Assembly (NCBI GenBank): GCA_036346275.1
Contig: CM070720.1
Location: 14,671,278 to 14,735,277 of the forward strand
Direction of reading: 5' to 3'
Origin: Otatea glauca
Lineage: Eukaryota > Streptophyta > Magnoliopsida > Poales > Poaceae
Length of the DNA: 64,000 nt
Shown: positions 12,560 through 23,219 of the stretch, piece after piece
How the letters are laid out: every line of letters starts with the position of its first letter
Numbering within the stretch: the stretch's first letter is position 1
Program-made: the position numbers and the translations under genes
Notes under the pieces: model-generated
Database searches by the model: none
What the model was told of the DNA's origin: nothing
What the model saw: only the letters and a program-made list of their open reading frames with translations

Positions 12560-13230
12560 CACTCTACTACACTCGATCACTCATCGAGCCAACCCGCCGC
12601 GGCTTCCCGAGCGTACCGCGGTGTTGCGGTATTGAGGCGAATCGTCCCGTGACCTCATCGGCGGGTGCAAAGACCCCATCGACTCTGCTGGTCCCGGCTG
12701 CCGCTCCTGCCTGGCGCCTCGCCCGGCTCCTCCGGATCTGGATCATGTAACTCGGGATCGGTTGGGCTCGGGTCCATATAGAGCCATCTCCAACTCCCGG
12801 ATCTTACGTATGGCATGAGCTAAGTTCTCCGGTGTTGGGTTCTTGCCTCTATAACCTCGCCGCGGGTCCTCTGCGGCTCTGGACTGTCTCGTCCAAGGCG
12901 TCCTCCTGGGCGATGACGTATCTCGCCAGGTGGGTGATCGTAGCGTCCTCCTCCACGAGCTCCATCCTGTTGTATCGACTGTCGCGACGCGGATGGTGGC
13001 GGAAGACGGTGCCCTCTAACTCGCGGAGTAAGTGCGGGCAATTTGCCGCATCGCTCGACGCGACGTCTCCCGAATCCGGCCTCGAAAGAAGACCTCTGGC
13101 GGTGATGTAGATAGGACGACTCGCCTCGTCCTCTCCCGAGCATACATCGTGATCTTGACGCCCCAGCGATGTCAAGTCTCGCCTGCACCACCAAGTCCTC
13201 GATGCGATGGTCGGTCAAAACCTCCAAGCA
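12560..13230 (-). pseudogene. gypsy-1 orf0: extra ORF between PBS and gag
   Basis: A protein-like stretch upstream of gag that I cannot assign to an enzyme family. The best frame, 13175-12849 (108 codons), contains hydrophilic sequence with RELEGTVFRHHPRRDSRYNR, MELVEEDATITHLARYVIA and QEDALDETVQ, then shifts frame into a segment reading NTGELSSCH or, in the neighbouring frame, PTPENLAHAIRKIRELEMAL. The mixed acidic and basic composition and amphipathic stretches suggest a real helical protein rather than random GC-rich sequence. Extra ORFs between the 5' LTR and gag (orf0) are known, from memory, in some long-LTR rice gypsy elements such as RIRE3/RIRE8. Function unknown. No start codon is confidently assigned. 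Confidence 0.55.
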
Positions 13231-13480
13231 ATCGCATCATACGCCATAACTCCGCGGCGTATCCTCCGGCGCTCTCCATAGGTATGGATCATCCTCATCC
13301 GCCAAAACAAACCTTGTTTAAATTAAATAGAGAATAATAAAAATTCAAAGATAGGTATGAATAAGGGAGAAGAGATAAGTCGAGATTTCTTTGACATTCT
13401 TGCTCAAGTTGATTAGGTCTTTAGAAAATAGTTTTCACCTCCTAGGCACAACCAAACTAAGGTCAAGGCCTACTGATCGG

Positions 13481-13493
13481 CTGCTCGATACCA
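13481..13493 (-). promoter_or_regulatory. Primer-binding site of gypsy-1
   Basis: Minus strand TGGTATCGAGCAG begins four bases inside the 5' LTR edge. It matches the initiator-methionine tRNA 3' end complement (TGGTATCAGAGC) with one base missing, as expected for plant gypsy elements. Confidence 0.8.
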
Positions 13494-13497
13494 CCTC

Positions 13498-16400
13498 TGT
13501 CGGACCCGAACCGCAAATCCGACCCTCTGTGTATTCTGTGCGATCCAGATCACGCTAGCACACACATCATACTGAGGTTGCACATCACAGACATTCACAA
13601 GGATATAAGAATAAATAGTGCAAACATGTATATAAAACGAGTTGTACAACCTTATGGTCTCCTTACAGATAAGTCACCACGCAGGCTTACATTATTCAAA
13701 ACAAAGAAATAGCAATGAACATAAAAAGTCGTGTAAGCATCCATCTTGCCACGAGCAACCGATCGGGCTTGCCCCTAGTTGCTCGTGTCCTCGACGTACT
13801 CCTCCTCCCATACTTGGTGTAGTCTCCTCCACCGATGTTGGGGTTGATAAGCAAGGTGGGGTGAGTACACAAGGCACTCAACAAGTAATGCAGAATGCAA
13901 GACTATTACTATATGCAAAGCTTATTCCAATGGATTGGCTTAATTGATCCTTTTGCATCAAGCGACATTTTTAAACTAGTATCTTGTTTAGATTAAAGCG
14001 ATGAAGAAAGATATAAGTAATACTAATTTCAAATGGTTTTTCTTCAAGATTCTCGGCACACACCTTATTAGTTCATTTCAACACCGCACACACCACCCTT
14101 CCATGTTTTGTTTATGAAAAACTACCCTTGATTGTAATCCCGAGCAATGCTCAATACCGTGAGCACGGCTATTCGAATAGTTTTGACACTCTGCAGAGGT
14201 TGTACACTTTACCCACAAGATCTGACCGCCACCACACGTGTGATTGTCCGCAACAAAGCTTTTGGGAACTTCTACCTTAACTAAAGAACCTCTCCGGTAT
14301 TGCCTTCACTATCACTTCCTCACACAGAGCCAAGTATAGGACCGCCAATCACCGTTGGATGGGCACCAAGCCGTAGCACGTGCGCTCCCCATACAGATAC
14401 ACCCCCGTGTCATGTCACCCCGAGGTATCGAGGAAAGATATCGTAACCCTAGTCAACTAGGTCCGTCCCATGTCGACATGTGGTTGTACGGTGACTCAGA
14501 TCAAAGGCTTGCAAGGTGAAGTCCTTAATCGACCAAGGCAAGACTTTCAACACTCAACAGTGGCACATGACCCAATGTGGCACACAGACTCACATCACTC
14601 AACAACCCAATGCCACACAGGCCCACCTGGCACACAGCCTCTTGCCACTTGCCCCAGTCTAAATCATTTTCCACCCAGTTGATTATTGTGCAACACATGC
14701 CAGCAATAACTCAATATCGGTACGGAACCACACAGGTTGCTGTACCTCAATCTCAACATGTGGCATCATCACACCACTTTTCAAAATACATTCAATATGT
14801 CTTTAATCAATATTGTAACATTTTTCCGAAAGATCATTCATGATTCGTTGCAAGGCTAAGCATCTACTCACGGTCTAGCCTCCCGTGTTGGCACAATATT
14901 AACATCCAACTAATATAATCAAAACTTAGGGTGACAATGATCTAGGCATACAATTAATAATTCAAGGTGGCATAACAAAATGGGTTGATTAACTACATTA
15001 TCCCAAATTAATTTAAATTCATTTTAAATAATTAGCATGCATAGTTTCAAAGCATAAATTACATTTTAAAATCTGGGATCAAAATGATCAAAGCATCACT
15101 TGCCTTCAAAGAGTTGCTGGTCGTGTTCCGAAGCTTGGTCTTGAGCGACTAATTCTTCCTCGAAACTTCCGGCAAATTTACGCTCACGCGCACAAACAAA
15201 GTATACAATAAATAGCCAATACAGAAGACTATATGTCCTCAAAATTCAAATAAAATTCACCAATAAATAGCTCACAATTTTATGAATTTTTAGAAATTTG
15301 AATCACCCAAATCCGAGTTAAAATGCAAAAGTTATAGTCATTTGAAGTTTGAATAAAATCAAAATACGTAAATTAAGAAAATCCGATTTTTCTGAATTAT
15401 TTTTATACTTGAAATTACATTTATGACGTCAGCATGCCTCATGATGACGTCAGCACCGAAATGAATTTCCGCCAAAATATTTTTATATATGAAAATATTT
15501 ATGACGTCGGCGATGACGCCAAGACGACACGCGGCACGCCTGCAGGCCGCCACGCCGCTCCGTCTATGGACCGAGTCCACGGGTAGCTCGGTCTACCGTG
15601 GGCTTGGTTCACGAGCAGTGCAGCCACGCGGCAAAATCCGCACCGTTCGCTAAAACCGACGGCCGATCCTCACGCGCACCGCGGCGCGCAAGACCGAGAT
15701 GCGCGACACGCGTCGCGCATCCGGTGATCGGCCTAAATCCAACGGTTGATTCGCGACCGACGCGGCGACGCTCGATTCCCGCGCGGCCCACGCTGTCGCG
15801 ATCGAACGGTGCCCTCGGATCTAACGGCCAAGACCACACCGCCATCGCGACGCCTCGGTTTACTCGTAGCCACGCGACGACGATCGCGGGCGCGCCCAAA
15901 GCAACGGCCGGATCCGGTCTCGCTCGTCAAACGCCCACGCCGCCAAGACGCGATTTGGCGAGGGTACGGTGCCATCTCCGCCGCTCGCTCAAATCGAACG
16001 GCGCAGATCCTTAGGGTAAAACCAGATCCAATCTCTACCGCTCAGATCTAATCCAACGGTCCACGGCACGGTAGTTTCATCGCTCATGGTGCGACGTGGT
16101 TCAATCCTACGCGCCCACTATCGATCCAACGGTTAAGACAAAACATATCGCAGACATTAGATCTAATCCAAGCCGCTCGTTCTAGATCTAACGGTTACGA
16201 TTCAATCTAAACATCTACAGAGATGGAGGCTACGTGGACTCACCGTAACCGAACGATGCAAATCGGACGGTCGGCGCGTTCGACGAGGTTGACGGCGCGA
16301 AGAAGCGAAGGTTGCCGAGCCGGGAAGATGACCTCGGCGACGGCGCCGCGGGCTTCTCCGGCGAGAAGAAGTGGTCCACTCGATGCGTCTTGCTTGGTGA

Positions 16401-17142
16401 ACTTTCGAACGGGCCGAGCACGCGGAAAGCGACGGACGGCGGCGAGAGGAATCAAAACAACGGCGCACAAGGACGCAACTACGGCGAGCTCGCTCAGCGC
16501 TAGAGAGGGTCTCGGCGTGCGTGCGAGGAGTCAAAAGACGCAGCGAAAGGAGCTCTGCCGGACGCGCTACTCGGTGCACTTAAAGGGGCCTCGACGTGCG
16601 CGCTACAGGCGGCGAAACGAGCGGAAACGGTCGGCGGCATTAGCTCCGGTGATCTCGCGAAGACGACCGACGTGGCGCAATCCGCAGCGTCCGTCGGGCG
16701 ACGATCCGAAGGCTCACGCGCGCGGCGACGTGGCACACGCGACAAAGCGCGGCGATCCGGATCGAACGGCTTGGTTGGCGGCGCTAGGGTTTCGCGCGGA
16801 TGGGCGGCGAGCGCAAGACAAGAATGGGCTCGGCCCATTCATCGCTCATAGCCACTTTTAAAACCTTTTCAATAAAAATAATTCTAGAAATTCACTTAAA
16901 TCATTTGGGGCTTTTAAAATAGCAGAAAAATTCTAGAAAAATTCCAGAAAATACTTTGAGATATTTGGAACTCAAATAAAATATTTTCAATAAAACTTTG
17001 CTAGAGCTTTTCCATTATTTAATTGTTTTCAAGGAAGGCTAGTTTTGAGTAATTCCAAATAAATTTCAATAAATTCCCAAAAATTCACAAAAATCAAAAA
17101 TACTCTCAAAATTTAAATTAGAGCAAAAATTAGGGTGTTACA
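13498..17142 (-). repeat. gypsy-1 5' LTR
   Basis: A 3,645-bp copy of the 4248-7863 LTR, starting TGTCGGACCC and ending GGTGTTACA on the plus strand, followed directly by the ACAAG duplication. The TATA-like box is at 16576-16586 and the CTCTGCAGAG block at 14184-14220. Compared with the other LTR it has many one- to four-base differences within GC-rich stretches (about 15500-16850) and almost none in AT-rich ones. Confidence 0.95.
16576..16586 (-). promoter_or_regulatory. Candidate TATA box of gypsy-1 5' LTR
   Basis: CCTTTAAGTGC on the minus strand, the same as in the other LTR. This would be the copy driving the element's own genomic RNA, running leftward. Confidence 0.4.
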
Positions 17143-17147
17143 ACAAG
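17143..17147. repeat. Target site duplication of gypsy-1 (right)
   Basis: ACAAG, identical to 4243-4247. The CACTA-1 sequence then resumes (TCATTGTTGTCTCC). Confidence 0.95.
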
Positions 17148-17257
17148 TCATTGTTGTCTCCTTCATTTTTTACATGTTATAGTTGTCTCATTCTTTTTTG
17201 CAAGTTATTGAAAATTATTTGTAAACCTGCATACTAACTCTTGTCAAATTTGAACAG

Positions 17258-19256
17258 ATGAGTATGTTCAGGCATCAGGTTGACAAGCTTAAAGGCAAGT
17301 TCAGCGGGTCGTCCTCCAGAAGGTCGAGGAGCAAGGGTTCTGATGGTCAGGACTCGACGGCCAGCAGTGCCATATTTGCTAGGCGGCGCAGATTAGACAA
17401 TGGCAGAGCGGCTCCAGAGGTGCTTCATGGCGAGCACGAGAACAGGCGCGAGAGCAGCCACCGGAGGGCGAGGGGCAGGTAGGGGTTGCAGAGGAGGGGC
17501 AGTTGGGATGTGAGCATGACGACATGGGCGAGGCGGACGACGAGGAGGTCGTTGGGGGTGGTGGCGATGGGACAACAGATACAGATGCAGACGCCGAGGC
17601 CGAGGCAGCGGCAGATGCAGAGTTGGAGGCGACCTTAGAGCCAGTTGAAGAGGGCGGGTCTTCTTCGGGTACCATCAGGTATATGTGTAGTATTGGATTA
17701 TCTTTTAATCTCCATATTTACATTGTAATGTCTATGAACTAATTATTTGCATTTCAGGTTTCGTAAAACCGTCTCAGTTCGTCCGAGATGCAACCCGGCC
17801 GATAGGAGGTTGATAGAGGTACACGGGAGCAGGTAACAGTTATATCTTCTCTTTTAGCATTAGCTAGGTGACAACTTATTGTTTTGATGCATCTTTGTCT
17901 TGTATTTTGTTGTAGGCCTTTGGAAAGAGCCGGGTTGGGTGGGACGGGCCACATTACAAAGGTTAACGCCGTCTTCGGGAGCCCTTGGCGGTACTACTAC
18001 CCCGCATGGTTGAGTCAAAGGGAAAGATTCGCGCCCACAATCGAAGCATCGGGCGTTGAAGGAGAACGTGGAAGGAGGCGAAGACAACCAAACATGTCGT
18101 AGCGCGGTGTGGGTGGCTTCGGGTGAGTTTGCGTTATGTATTTACTCTATTTGAGTATTGCTTTAAATGTAAGTACAATTTGACAAAGTGTGTGATTATA
18201 TGCGGAGAGGTTCCGCCTTGAGAACGAAGACGATTACAACGCTTTGAAGAAGGCCAAAAGTGTCTTCAACAGTGGCACAAAAGGTTGTCGGAGATTCATT
18301 CAAGAATGCACGATTCAAGTTGTCATCAATTTTACAAGAGGGTGAAGAAGGTGAACATGAGAAGAGGACCAGAGGCGAGGAGGATACACCGACAGAACAA
18401 GAGTATCTCCATAGCTCGGTCGATTGGATAATGAAGGACATGGAGGCTTGGAGGTGGATGTGCAGATCGGGGCCGGAGGATTTTCAAGAAAAATCAAATA
18501 GAAATCGAGGGAATGTAAGAAGTAGATTGGGAAGCACAAGTGCAGGCGCAGACGGACACATTGGCCTAGAGCAACGCATGGTAAGTATCGGTATTATAAT
18601 TGTTAGTGAATTTGTCACTATGTTTACAACTTTTCATCGTAGGAGGTGAAAGTGGAGTACTCCCACTTTTGTGGAAGTTTACATCCGGGGCACCAAGGCG
18701 AGGATCCACAGAACCCGGATGTGTTGTGCGACGACGGGCTAGTGAGAGGATGGTAAGTATAAATGACACAATATGTTTTGTGCAAATTTACATCCAGAGC
18801 AACAAAATGTTGTTTTGTAGGCGTCATATGCGGAACAAATGACACAACGTCATGGGGCGGAGGTTGATTGGAGGGCCGCACGGTCGATGTGGAAGCGTTG
18901 TACCATTTGGAGGGGGCCTAAAGCATGGGAGGTTCGTTAATAAAACTGATTTTATTTGTTTTCGCTCTACTAAGGGAAAAAATTGCATGGTCACATTTCA
19001 ATATATATCGTTTGTAGGTGGGCCATGGGGGATGGAGTTGTGGAATGCGATCGTCCTCCACGAGGCTCGGTTTCCTCAGGGAGTGCTCGCTCGTCGAGGT
19101 CCGCACGGAAGCACAAGCGCACGAGGAGGCTCGTGAAGCGCGAGAGGAGGCTCGTCAAGCACGAGAAGAGTCTCGCAAGCACGAGAGGAAGCTCGCAGGC
19201 CGAGAAGACTCGAGAATACATGAAAATATATCTGCAGTACAATCTCAACTTTGAAC
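17258..19256 (+). pseudogene. CACTA-1 second ORF, plant transposase_24/TNPA-like (multi-exon)
   Basis: The accessory gene that accompanies TNP2 in CACTA elements, whose product is thought to bind subterminal repeats. The start MSMFRHQVDKLKGKFSGSSS is at 17258, just after an AG acceptor, followed by an acidic, Gly/Asp/Glu/Ala-rich stretch to about 17678. Splice sites consistent with GT-AG give introns at 17679-17757, 17833-17915, 18581-18642, 18752-18820 and 18932-19017, with another from about 18123 to 18207. The exon ending at 18580 holds the family hallmark (WRWMCRSGPEDFQEKSNRNR...GADGHIGLEQRM). The exon 18821-18931 reads AEQMTQRHGAEVDWRAARSM. The last exon encodes a coiled, EAREEARQAREE-type tail. 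One or two frame changes (near 17475 and 18250) mean it may be broken, though intron misplacement is possible. Confidence 0.75.
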
Positions 19257-19449
19257 AAAACGCTCAAGTTTACATTTGTGATTGAAACCTAACAAACAAT
19301 CTATATGCAAAGAATCGTCACAATCTCTTGGACCTAACGTGCGATGTTTCGCCCTCCTGTTCATGCAGTAAAGATACTTGAGTTCATTACTCTTTAATTC
19401 ACTTAGCTCGTAAAATCACGAATTCACAAACTGGACTATTATGTCATAG

Positions 19450-19940
19450 GGCTCCCACCACCTCCCTTCTACATGTTTTCTCCGCACATGCAGCCACCAC
19501 CACAAGGAGAAGCATCACAGGTGCTCGGCCTCCCGGGCCCTTCATAAACCCTCATGGGATGCAGGCACCACCCCTAGGAGATGCACCTCAGGTTATATGA
19601 TATTCTCATGCATTCTTTATTTTCAAAAAACTCTATTATGTGTACTTCATATCACAAACTATGATCCACAGAGCTCCCATCCTCCTCCTCCTTTCTACAT
19701 GTTCAATCCACAGCTGCAGCCACCTTCTACAGGAGAGGCACCACAGGTAAAGACGGATCGGTTCAATTCGTTATTTAAAATTTGAATGAATGATTTATAT
19801 GTGGCATGATGTACTGTCTATGCCTTACAGTGGCTCCCACCTCCAAACCGTTCTACATGTACCCACCACCTATGCCAAGCCAAGGAATGCCTATGTACTT
19901 CAACCCGTGGGCCCTGCAGCCACCTCAGACGACACCACAT
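19450..19940 (+). pseudogene. Duplicated proline-rich exons at the 3' end of the CACTA-1 second ORF
   Basis: At least three similar short exon-like blocks: 19450-19520, 19672-19746 and 19831-19940. The first two end in a coding motif of the form PPFYMF.P..QPP..GEA.Q; the third is related (TTCTACATGTACCC...CAGCCACCTCAG). Each follows an AG acceptor and precedes a GT donor, and a shorter relic (CACCACCCCTAGGAGATGC) is at about 19567-19590. This looks like exon duplication giving a proline/tyrosine-rich C-terminal tail. Whether they are spliced to the upstream ORF is inference. Confidence 0.55.
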
Positions 19941-21554
19941 GTATGGATGTCGAAAATATTATAAGTTTGCGACACGAGCTAAGTTTGTCAATTCTTGTAC
20001 AAATTGCCGTTTTGGATGTGTGATTGATTATCTAAGGATCTGCTAGAATGTCTCCTTCTGGTTTGAGAGATTGGTATATATATTATAACCGCAAATGTTT
20101 CTTTGTCTCACGAGTGGATGTCCTATTTACTAGAGAGGTCATGCGAAATTTTGTACATTTCAATGACTTAGTTTTAAGCCGGTTTGAAAGAGTTGAAAGG
20201 TTGGTTTCAGTCTTTTAGTAGAGGTAGTAGGTTTGGTGTCTCATTTGTTAATTTTTCGTTAGCTTGAACTTTGTTGTGGAGTTTGATTACTTGGTGAGCT
20301 ACCTACCCCATCCCTTCCTTTCTCTTGCTCAAATTTAGAAACATATGCTTCCGTAGGAACTTTAGTTCATTCTTTGAATATGAGATTACATATGCTTCAT
20401 TGAATATGAGATTACGTGTGCAGCGGATGGACATATACTTAGTAGGAAATCTAGTTCATTCTTTTAGTATATATCAATCTTAGTAATCTGTTGCAAAAGT
20501 GATAATTTTTGTTGAAATGCACAACTGAGTCGATTTTAGGATATTTAGGCAACTCTTTCTTAAACCTTGCACAAATCATCTCAATGTTCATACTTGGAAA
20601 GGTTAACTTGTGTGCTTATGAAAGTTCATTACTGTGCTCATGTAGATAAGTGATGGTTTACCAAATTATGAACCCATTACGTGCTATTTGATTTTTTCTT
20701 TACACAATAACTTTTTGATTTCGAACCTTATATTGTGCTGACTTCTTGGAATTGAAAAGTTATCTTAAGACAACTTGTTCAATTGTGAACTTATGTTTTA
20801 AATGCTTCATATGGCATCCTTGTAGAATGTTGTTTGCCCATGTACAATCTGATTGTTTATCCTTGTAGAATGCTTTATATTTGTACTTCAGTATATTGAA
20901 CTCTTAAAATGACTACCAAAACTCTTATTGCTTCTTTGAACTATTTTCACTGCTTGTTATCTTTTGAATACTCGGTGATGCAATTGGGGTCTTTGGAAGT
21001 TGAATTAAATAATTGTAGTTGTAATCTTGGCCTTATGTTAATACTAGAGAGTATTACTTTGATACTTCATTGAATATGAGATTGATGTTCATATGATTAT
21101 TGCAGATATCTTGACTAGCTCGTGCGTGTAGTTCTTATATATAATACCTATTCTTGTTTAGCTTGACTGTCATATTGATATTCTCATATTGTGTCTTGGT
21201 TGAATAGTACTATTGATATTCTCATATTGACATTCATGTGAATCAAAGATAATGTTACTTGTAGCACAACCTAAGTTAATCTTGAACTTGCAGGTTTCTA
21301 GGTCACGCCCAAAGACGTTCTAACGACGACATCATAGAAGACATCTTCAACAATACGACGGTGGTGGTAGCGCCCTAACTCCAACAACCCCGAGGCATGA
21401 ATTCCATTGTGAGCTCGATTGGTGTATAACTGTTGTATTTTATAACTTGTTGTGATGGATACGTTGTGATCGACTTATTGTGATGGACTTATTTTAATGG
21501 ACTGTGGATTGTATCTATTGTGGTTATAATGTGTTGTACGTCATTGCGTAGTTT
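19941..21554 (+). other. CACTA-1 3' non-coding region with first long direct repeat
   Basis: No gene recognised. It is AT-rich, with repeated TTGAATATGAGATTA and TTGATATTCTCATATTG strings. The sequence GAACTTGCAG at 21284-21293 is a good acceptor, so 19941-21293 may be one long intron before a final exon (GTTTCTAGGTCACGCCC). That exon is followed by TTGTGATGGA-type repeats. Confidence 0.45.
19999..20285. repeat. 287-bp direct repeat, copy 1
   Basis: Starts ACAAATTGCCG and ends GTGGAGTTTG. It matches 21555-21841 over its whole length with scattered differences, including the core GGATCTGCTAGAATGTCTCC. Confidence 0.9.
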
Positions 21555-21841
21555 ACAAATTGTCGTTGGATGTGTGATTGGATTATCTAAGGATCTGCTA
21601 GAATGTCTCCTTCTAGTTTGAGAGATTGATATATATATTATAACTGCAAATGTTTTTTTGTCTGCTGAGTGGATGTCCTATTTACAAGAGAGGTCATGCC
21701 GAAATTTTGTACATTTCGGAGACTTAGTTTTAAGCCGGTTTTGAAGAGTTAAAAGGTTGGTTTCAGTATTTTAGTACTGGTAATAGGTTTGGTGTCTCGT
21801 TTGTTAATTATTCGTTCGCTTCAACTTCATTGTGGAGTTTG
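21555..21841. repeat. 287-bp direct repeat, copy 2
   Basis: Starts ACAAATTGTCG and ends GTGGAGTTTG. Spacing between the two copies is 1,269 bp. No TG...CA ends, PBS or target duplication flank the pair, so a segmental duplication inside CACTA-1 is more likely than a small LTR element. Confidence 0.9.
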
Positions 21842-21960
21842 TCTTTTGTGTTACAGTTTCTGATCAGATTTGAACAAAATAGATGATCTTATTTATTCTT
21901 CGCTTAGCAATTTTTAGTTTCAATTTTCTTTTTGCCTTTTCTTTTCTTCTTTAGATGTTA

Positions 21961-22082
21961 TATGTATCGAGTGCGATACATATATATATATAAAAATACA
22001 TACATTTGGATATATATACATATATGTATTGAGTGCGATACATATATATATATATATAAATCATTTGGATATATATACATTT
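21961..22082. repeat. Two-copy tandem repeat with TA-rich hairpins
   Basis: A unit of about 60 bp (21961-22022 and 22023-22082): GTAT(C/T)GAGTGCGATAC, which can fold on itself, then a (TA)n run, then CATTTGGATATATATACAT. It marks the boundary between 3' non-coding DNA and the subterminal array. Confidence 0.8.
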
Positions 22083-22117
22083 TTTTTTGTAAAAATGACA
22101 GTTAAATTCGTAATTGA

Positions 22118-22472
22118 AAAAACCCACGAATTTAATCGATTAAATTGGTTTGAAAAACCCACGAATTTAATCGATTAAATTCGTGGGTTTTTCACCACGA
22201 ATTTAATCGATTAAATTCGTGGGTTTTTCAACCACAATTTAATCGATTAAATTCGTGGGTTTTAAACCCACAATTTAACTCGAAACCCAATTAAATTCGT
22301 GGGCTTAGTAGAAACCCACGAATTTAACTTAAATTCGTGGGTACCCACAAATTTAATTAATTAATTTCGTCGAGTTAAATTCGTGAACTAAATTCGACGG
22401 TTTGCTCACGAATTTAAGTTAAATTCGTGGGTTTTAGCTTAAATTCGTGGGTTTTTGGCCCACGAATTTTTC
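22118..22472. repeat. Inverted subterminal repeat array of CACTA-1
   Basis: About 14 copies of ACCCACGAATTTA or its reverse complement TAAATTCGTGGGT packed in 355 bp, mostly as head-to-head pairs around ATCGAT or TTAA centres, giving long palindromes such as 22163-22192. Dense subterminal repeats of 10-20 bp within a few hundred bases of the ends are the accepted binding sites for the TNPA-type protein in CACTA elements. Here the alternate orientation is unusually regular. Confidence 0.9.
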
Positions 22473-22488
22473 CCTGATTCTTGTAGTG
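22468..22488. repeat. Right terminal inverted repeat of CACTA-1
   Basis: The reverse complement reads CACTACAAGAATCAGGG, a typical CACTA terminus. Non-CACTA sequence of the minus-strand PMD gene resumes immediately at 22489. Confidence 0.85.
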
Positions 22489-22975
22489 ATCGGCAACCCT
22501 GTAAGCATGGCAACGTGCTGCACGGTCACCGTCACCTCACCGAAGGGAAAGTGAAAGGTGTGTGTCTCTAGCCTCCAACGGTCGACCAAACACGACAACA
22601 GGGAATGGTCGAACGGAAAACACCGCGACCGCTCTGGACCATCCTCACCCTCAGCCAGATCATCAGGCACAACCGCGTCCTCAGCTGACCCCTCAACCAC
22701 GCGAACGAGAGGAAGCAACCCAGCACGTGACAACATATCGATACAAAAAAACAGTTGTATTATTTAAATATAATTATGCGAACAATGAAACATGTAAATG
22801 TAGTGCAACTCACCTGGTGTGGAAGTGTGGGTGAACGCACGATGCCTTCTTAGGAACATAGATCCGTAGCAAGAGGCACCTTCTCATTGCCTTCTGTCGT
22901 GTGATTGAATGAACGGTGCCGCATGTCCAAGACGGAGTCCAGAAGTGAGTCGGGTTGCTTCATTCCTACAAGTGA
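22489..22975 (-). pseudogene. Plant mobile domain (PMD) gene, cut by CACTA-1
   Basis: PMD (aminotransferase-like) proteins occur in plants as host genes and as passengers of MULE and gypsy elements. Reading right to left: an N-terminal piece (SLLDSVLDMRHRS) at about 22950-22900, a likely intron (22821-22740, GTGAGT donor on the minus strand), then AGLLPLVRVVEG and the diagnostic LVDRWRLETHTFHFPFGEV, TVTVQHVAMLTGLPI near 22600-22490. The match stops where CACTA-1 begins, so the rest lies left of CACTA-1, outside the window. It sits downstream of, and in the same direction as, the MULE transposase, suggesting one transposon carried both. Confidence 0.75.
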
Positions 22976-23219
22976 ATAATGAAACATTTATTGTACATAA
23001 CATATGACAAACACGATATATATATAAATCGAAAGACATAAGGGTCCAACATAAATAAAATTACATAACATATGATAAACATGATATATAAATAAAAGGA
23101 CATAAGAGTCTAACTTAAATAATATTACATAACATCCCAGAAACATGACACATAACTCAAATTAATTAAGGGTCCAACATAAATAAAATTACATAATTCG
23201 ATACATAACTGACGATACA
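22976..23219. other. Spacer between PMD and MULE genes
   Basis: AT-rich, with a threefold imperfect repeat of (A)ACATAAATAAAATTACATAA(C) at about 23049-23070, 23112-23132 and 23170-23191. No gene seen; probably 3' end of the MULE transcript and promoter of the PMD gene. Confidence 0.5.

Larger units (their letters stand above)
4248..17142 (-). mobile_element. gypsy-1: Ty3/gypsy chromovirus-type LTR retrotransposon
   Basis: A 12,895-bp element lying on the minus strand. Seen in element order: 5' LTR 17142-13498, primer-binding site about 13493-13481, an upstream ORF (orf0) about 13230-12560, gag about 12172-11116, protease, reverse transcriptase, RNase H, integrase and chromodomain from about 11290 to 7880, polypurine tract 7875-7866, 3' LTR 7863-4248. 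Both LTRs begin TGTAACACCC and end GACA on the element's strand. The flanks are an exact ACAAG duplication. A C-terminal chromodomain places it with the chromoviruses (Tekay/Del-like is my best guess). All reading frames are interrupted, so as written it could not replicate by itself. It landed between the two genes of CACTA-1. Confidence 0.95.
1..22488 (+). mobile_element. CACTA (En/Spm-type) transposon CACTA-1, right part
   Basis: A class II DNA transposon moved by a TNP2-family transposase. Seen: a TNP2-like gene (727-4200), a second intron-containing ORF (17258-19940), an array of inverted subterminal repeats (22118-22472) and a right terminus ending TTCTTGTAGTG at 22488, the reverse complement of the CACTACAAGAA end typical of plant CACTA elements. 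The left terminus is not in the window, so total length and the 3-bp target duplication (ATC follows the right end) cannot be confirmed. About 12.9 kb of its length is the younger gypsy-1 insertion. It interrupts a plant-mobile-domain gene at 22489. Both genes are damaged, so it is probably non-autonomous. Confidence 0.9.

Noticed and set aside
13481..13493. tRNA-like sequence
   Set aside because: It is a retroelement primer-binding site (also at 58691 and 33144); no cloverleaf follows.
15598..16861. 212-codon and similar open frames in the 5' LTR
   Set aside because: Same region as above; length comes from base composition, with no recognisable domain.
17379..17675. Minus-strand Ser/Pro-rich frame
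   Set aside because: Mirror of the acidic Asp/Glu/Gly coding stretch of the CACTA-1 second ORF.
19999..21841. Small LTR retrotransposon with 287-bp LTRs
   Set aside because: No TG...CA ends, no PBS or polypurine tract next to the repeats and no target duplication.
22118..22472. CRISPR-like repeat array
   Set aside because: Repeats are palindromic and alternate in orientation with almost no spacers, next to a CACTA terminus in plant DNA; not a CRISPR.
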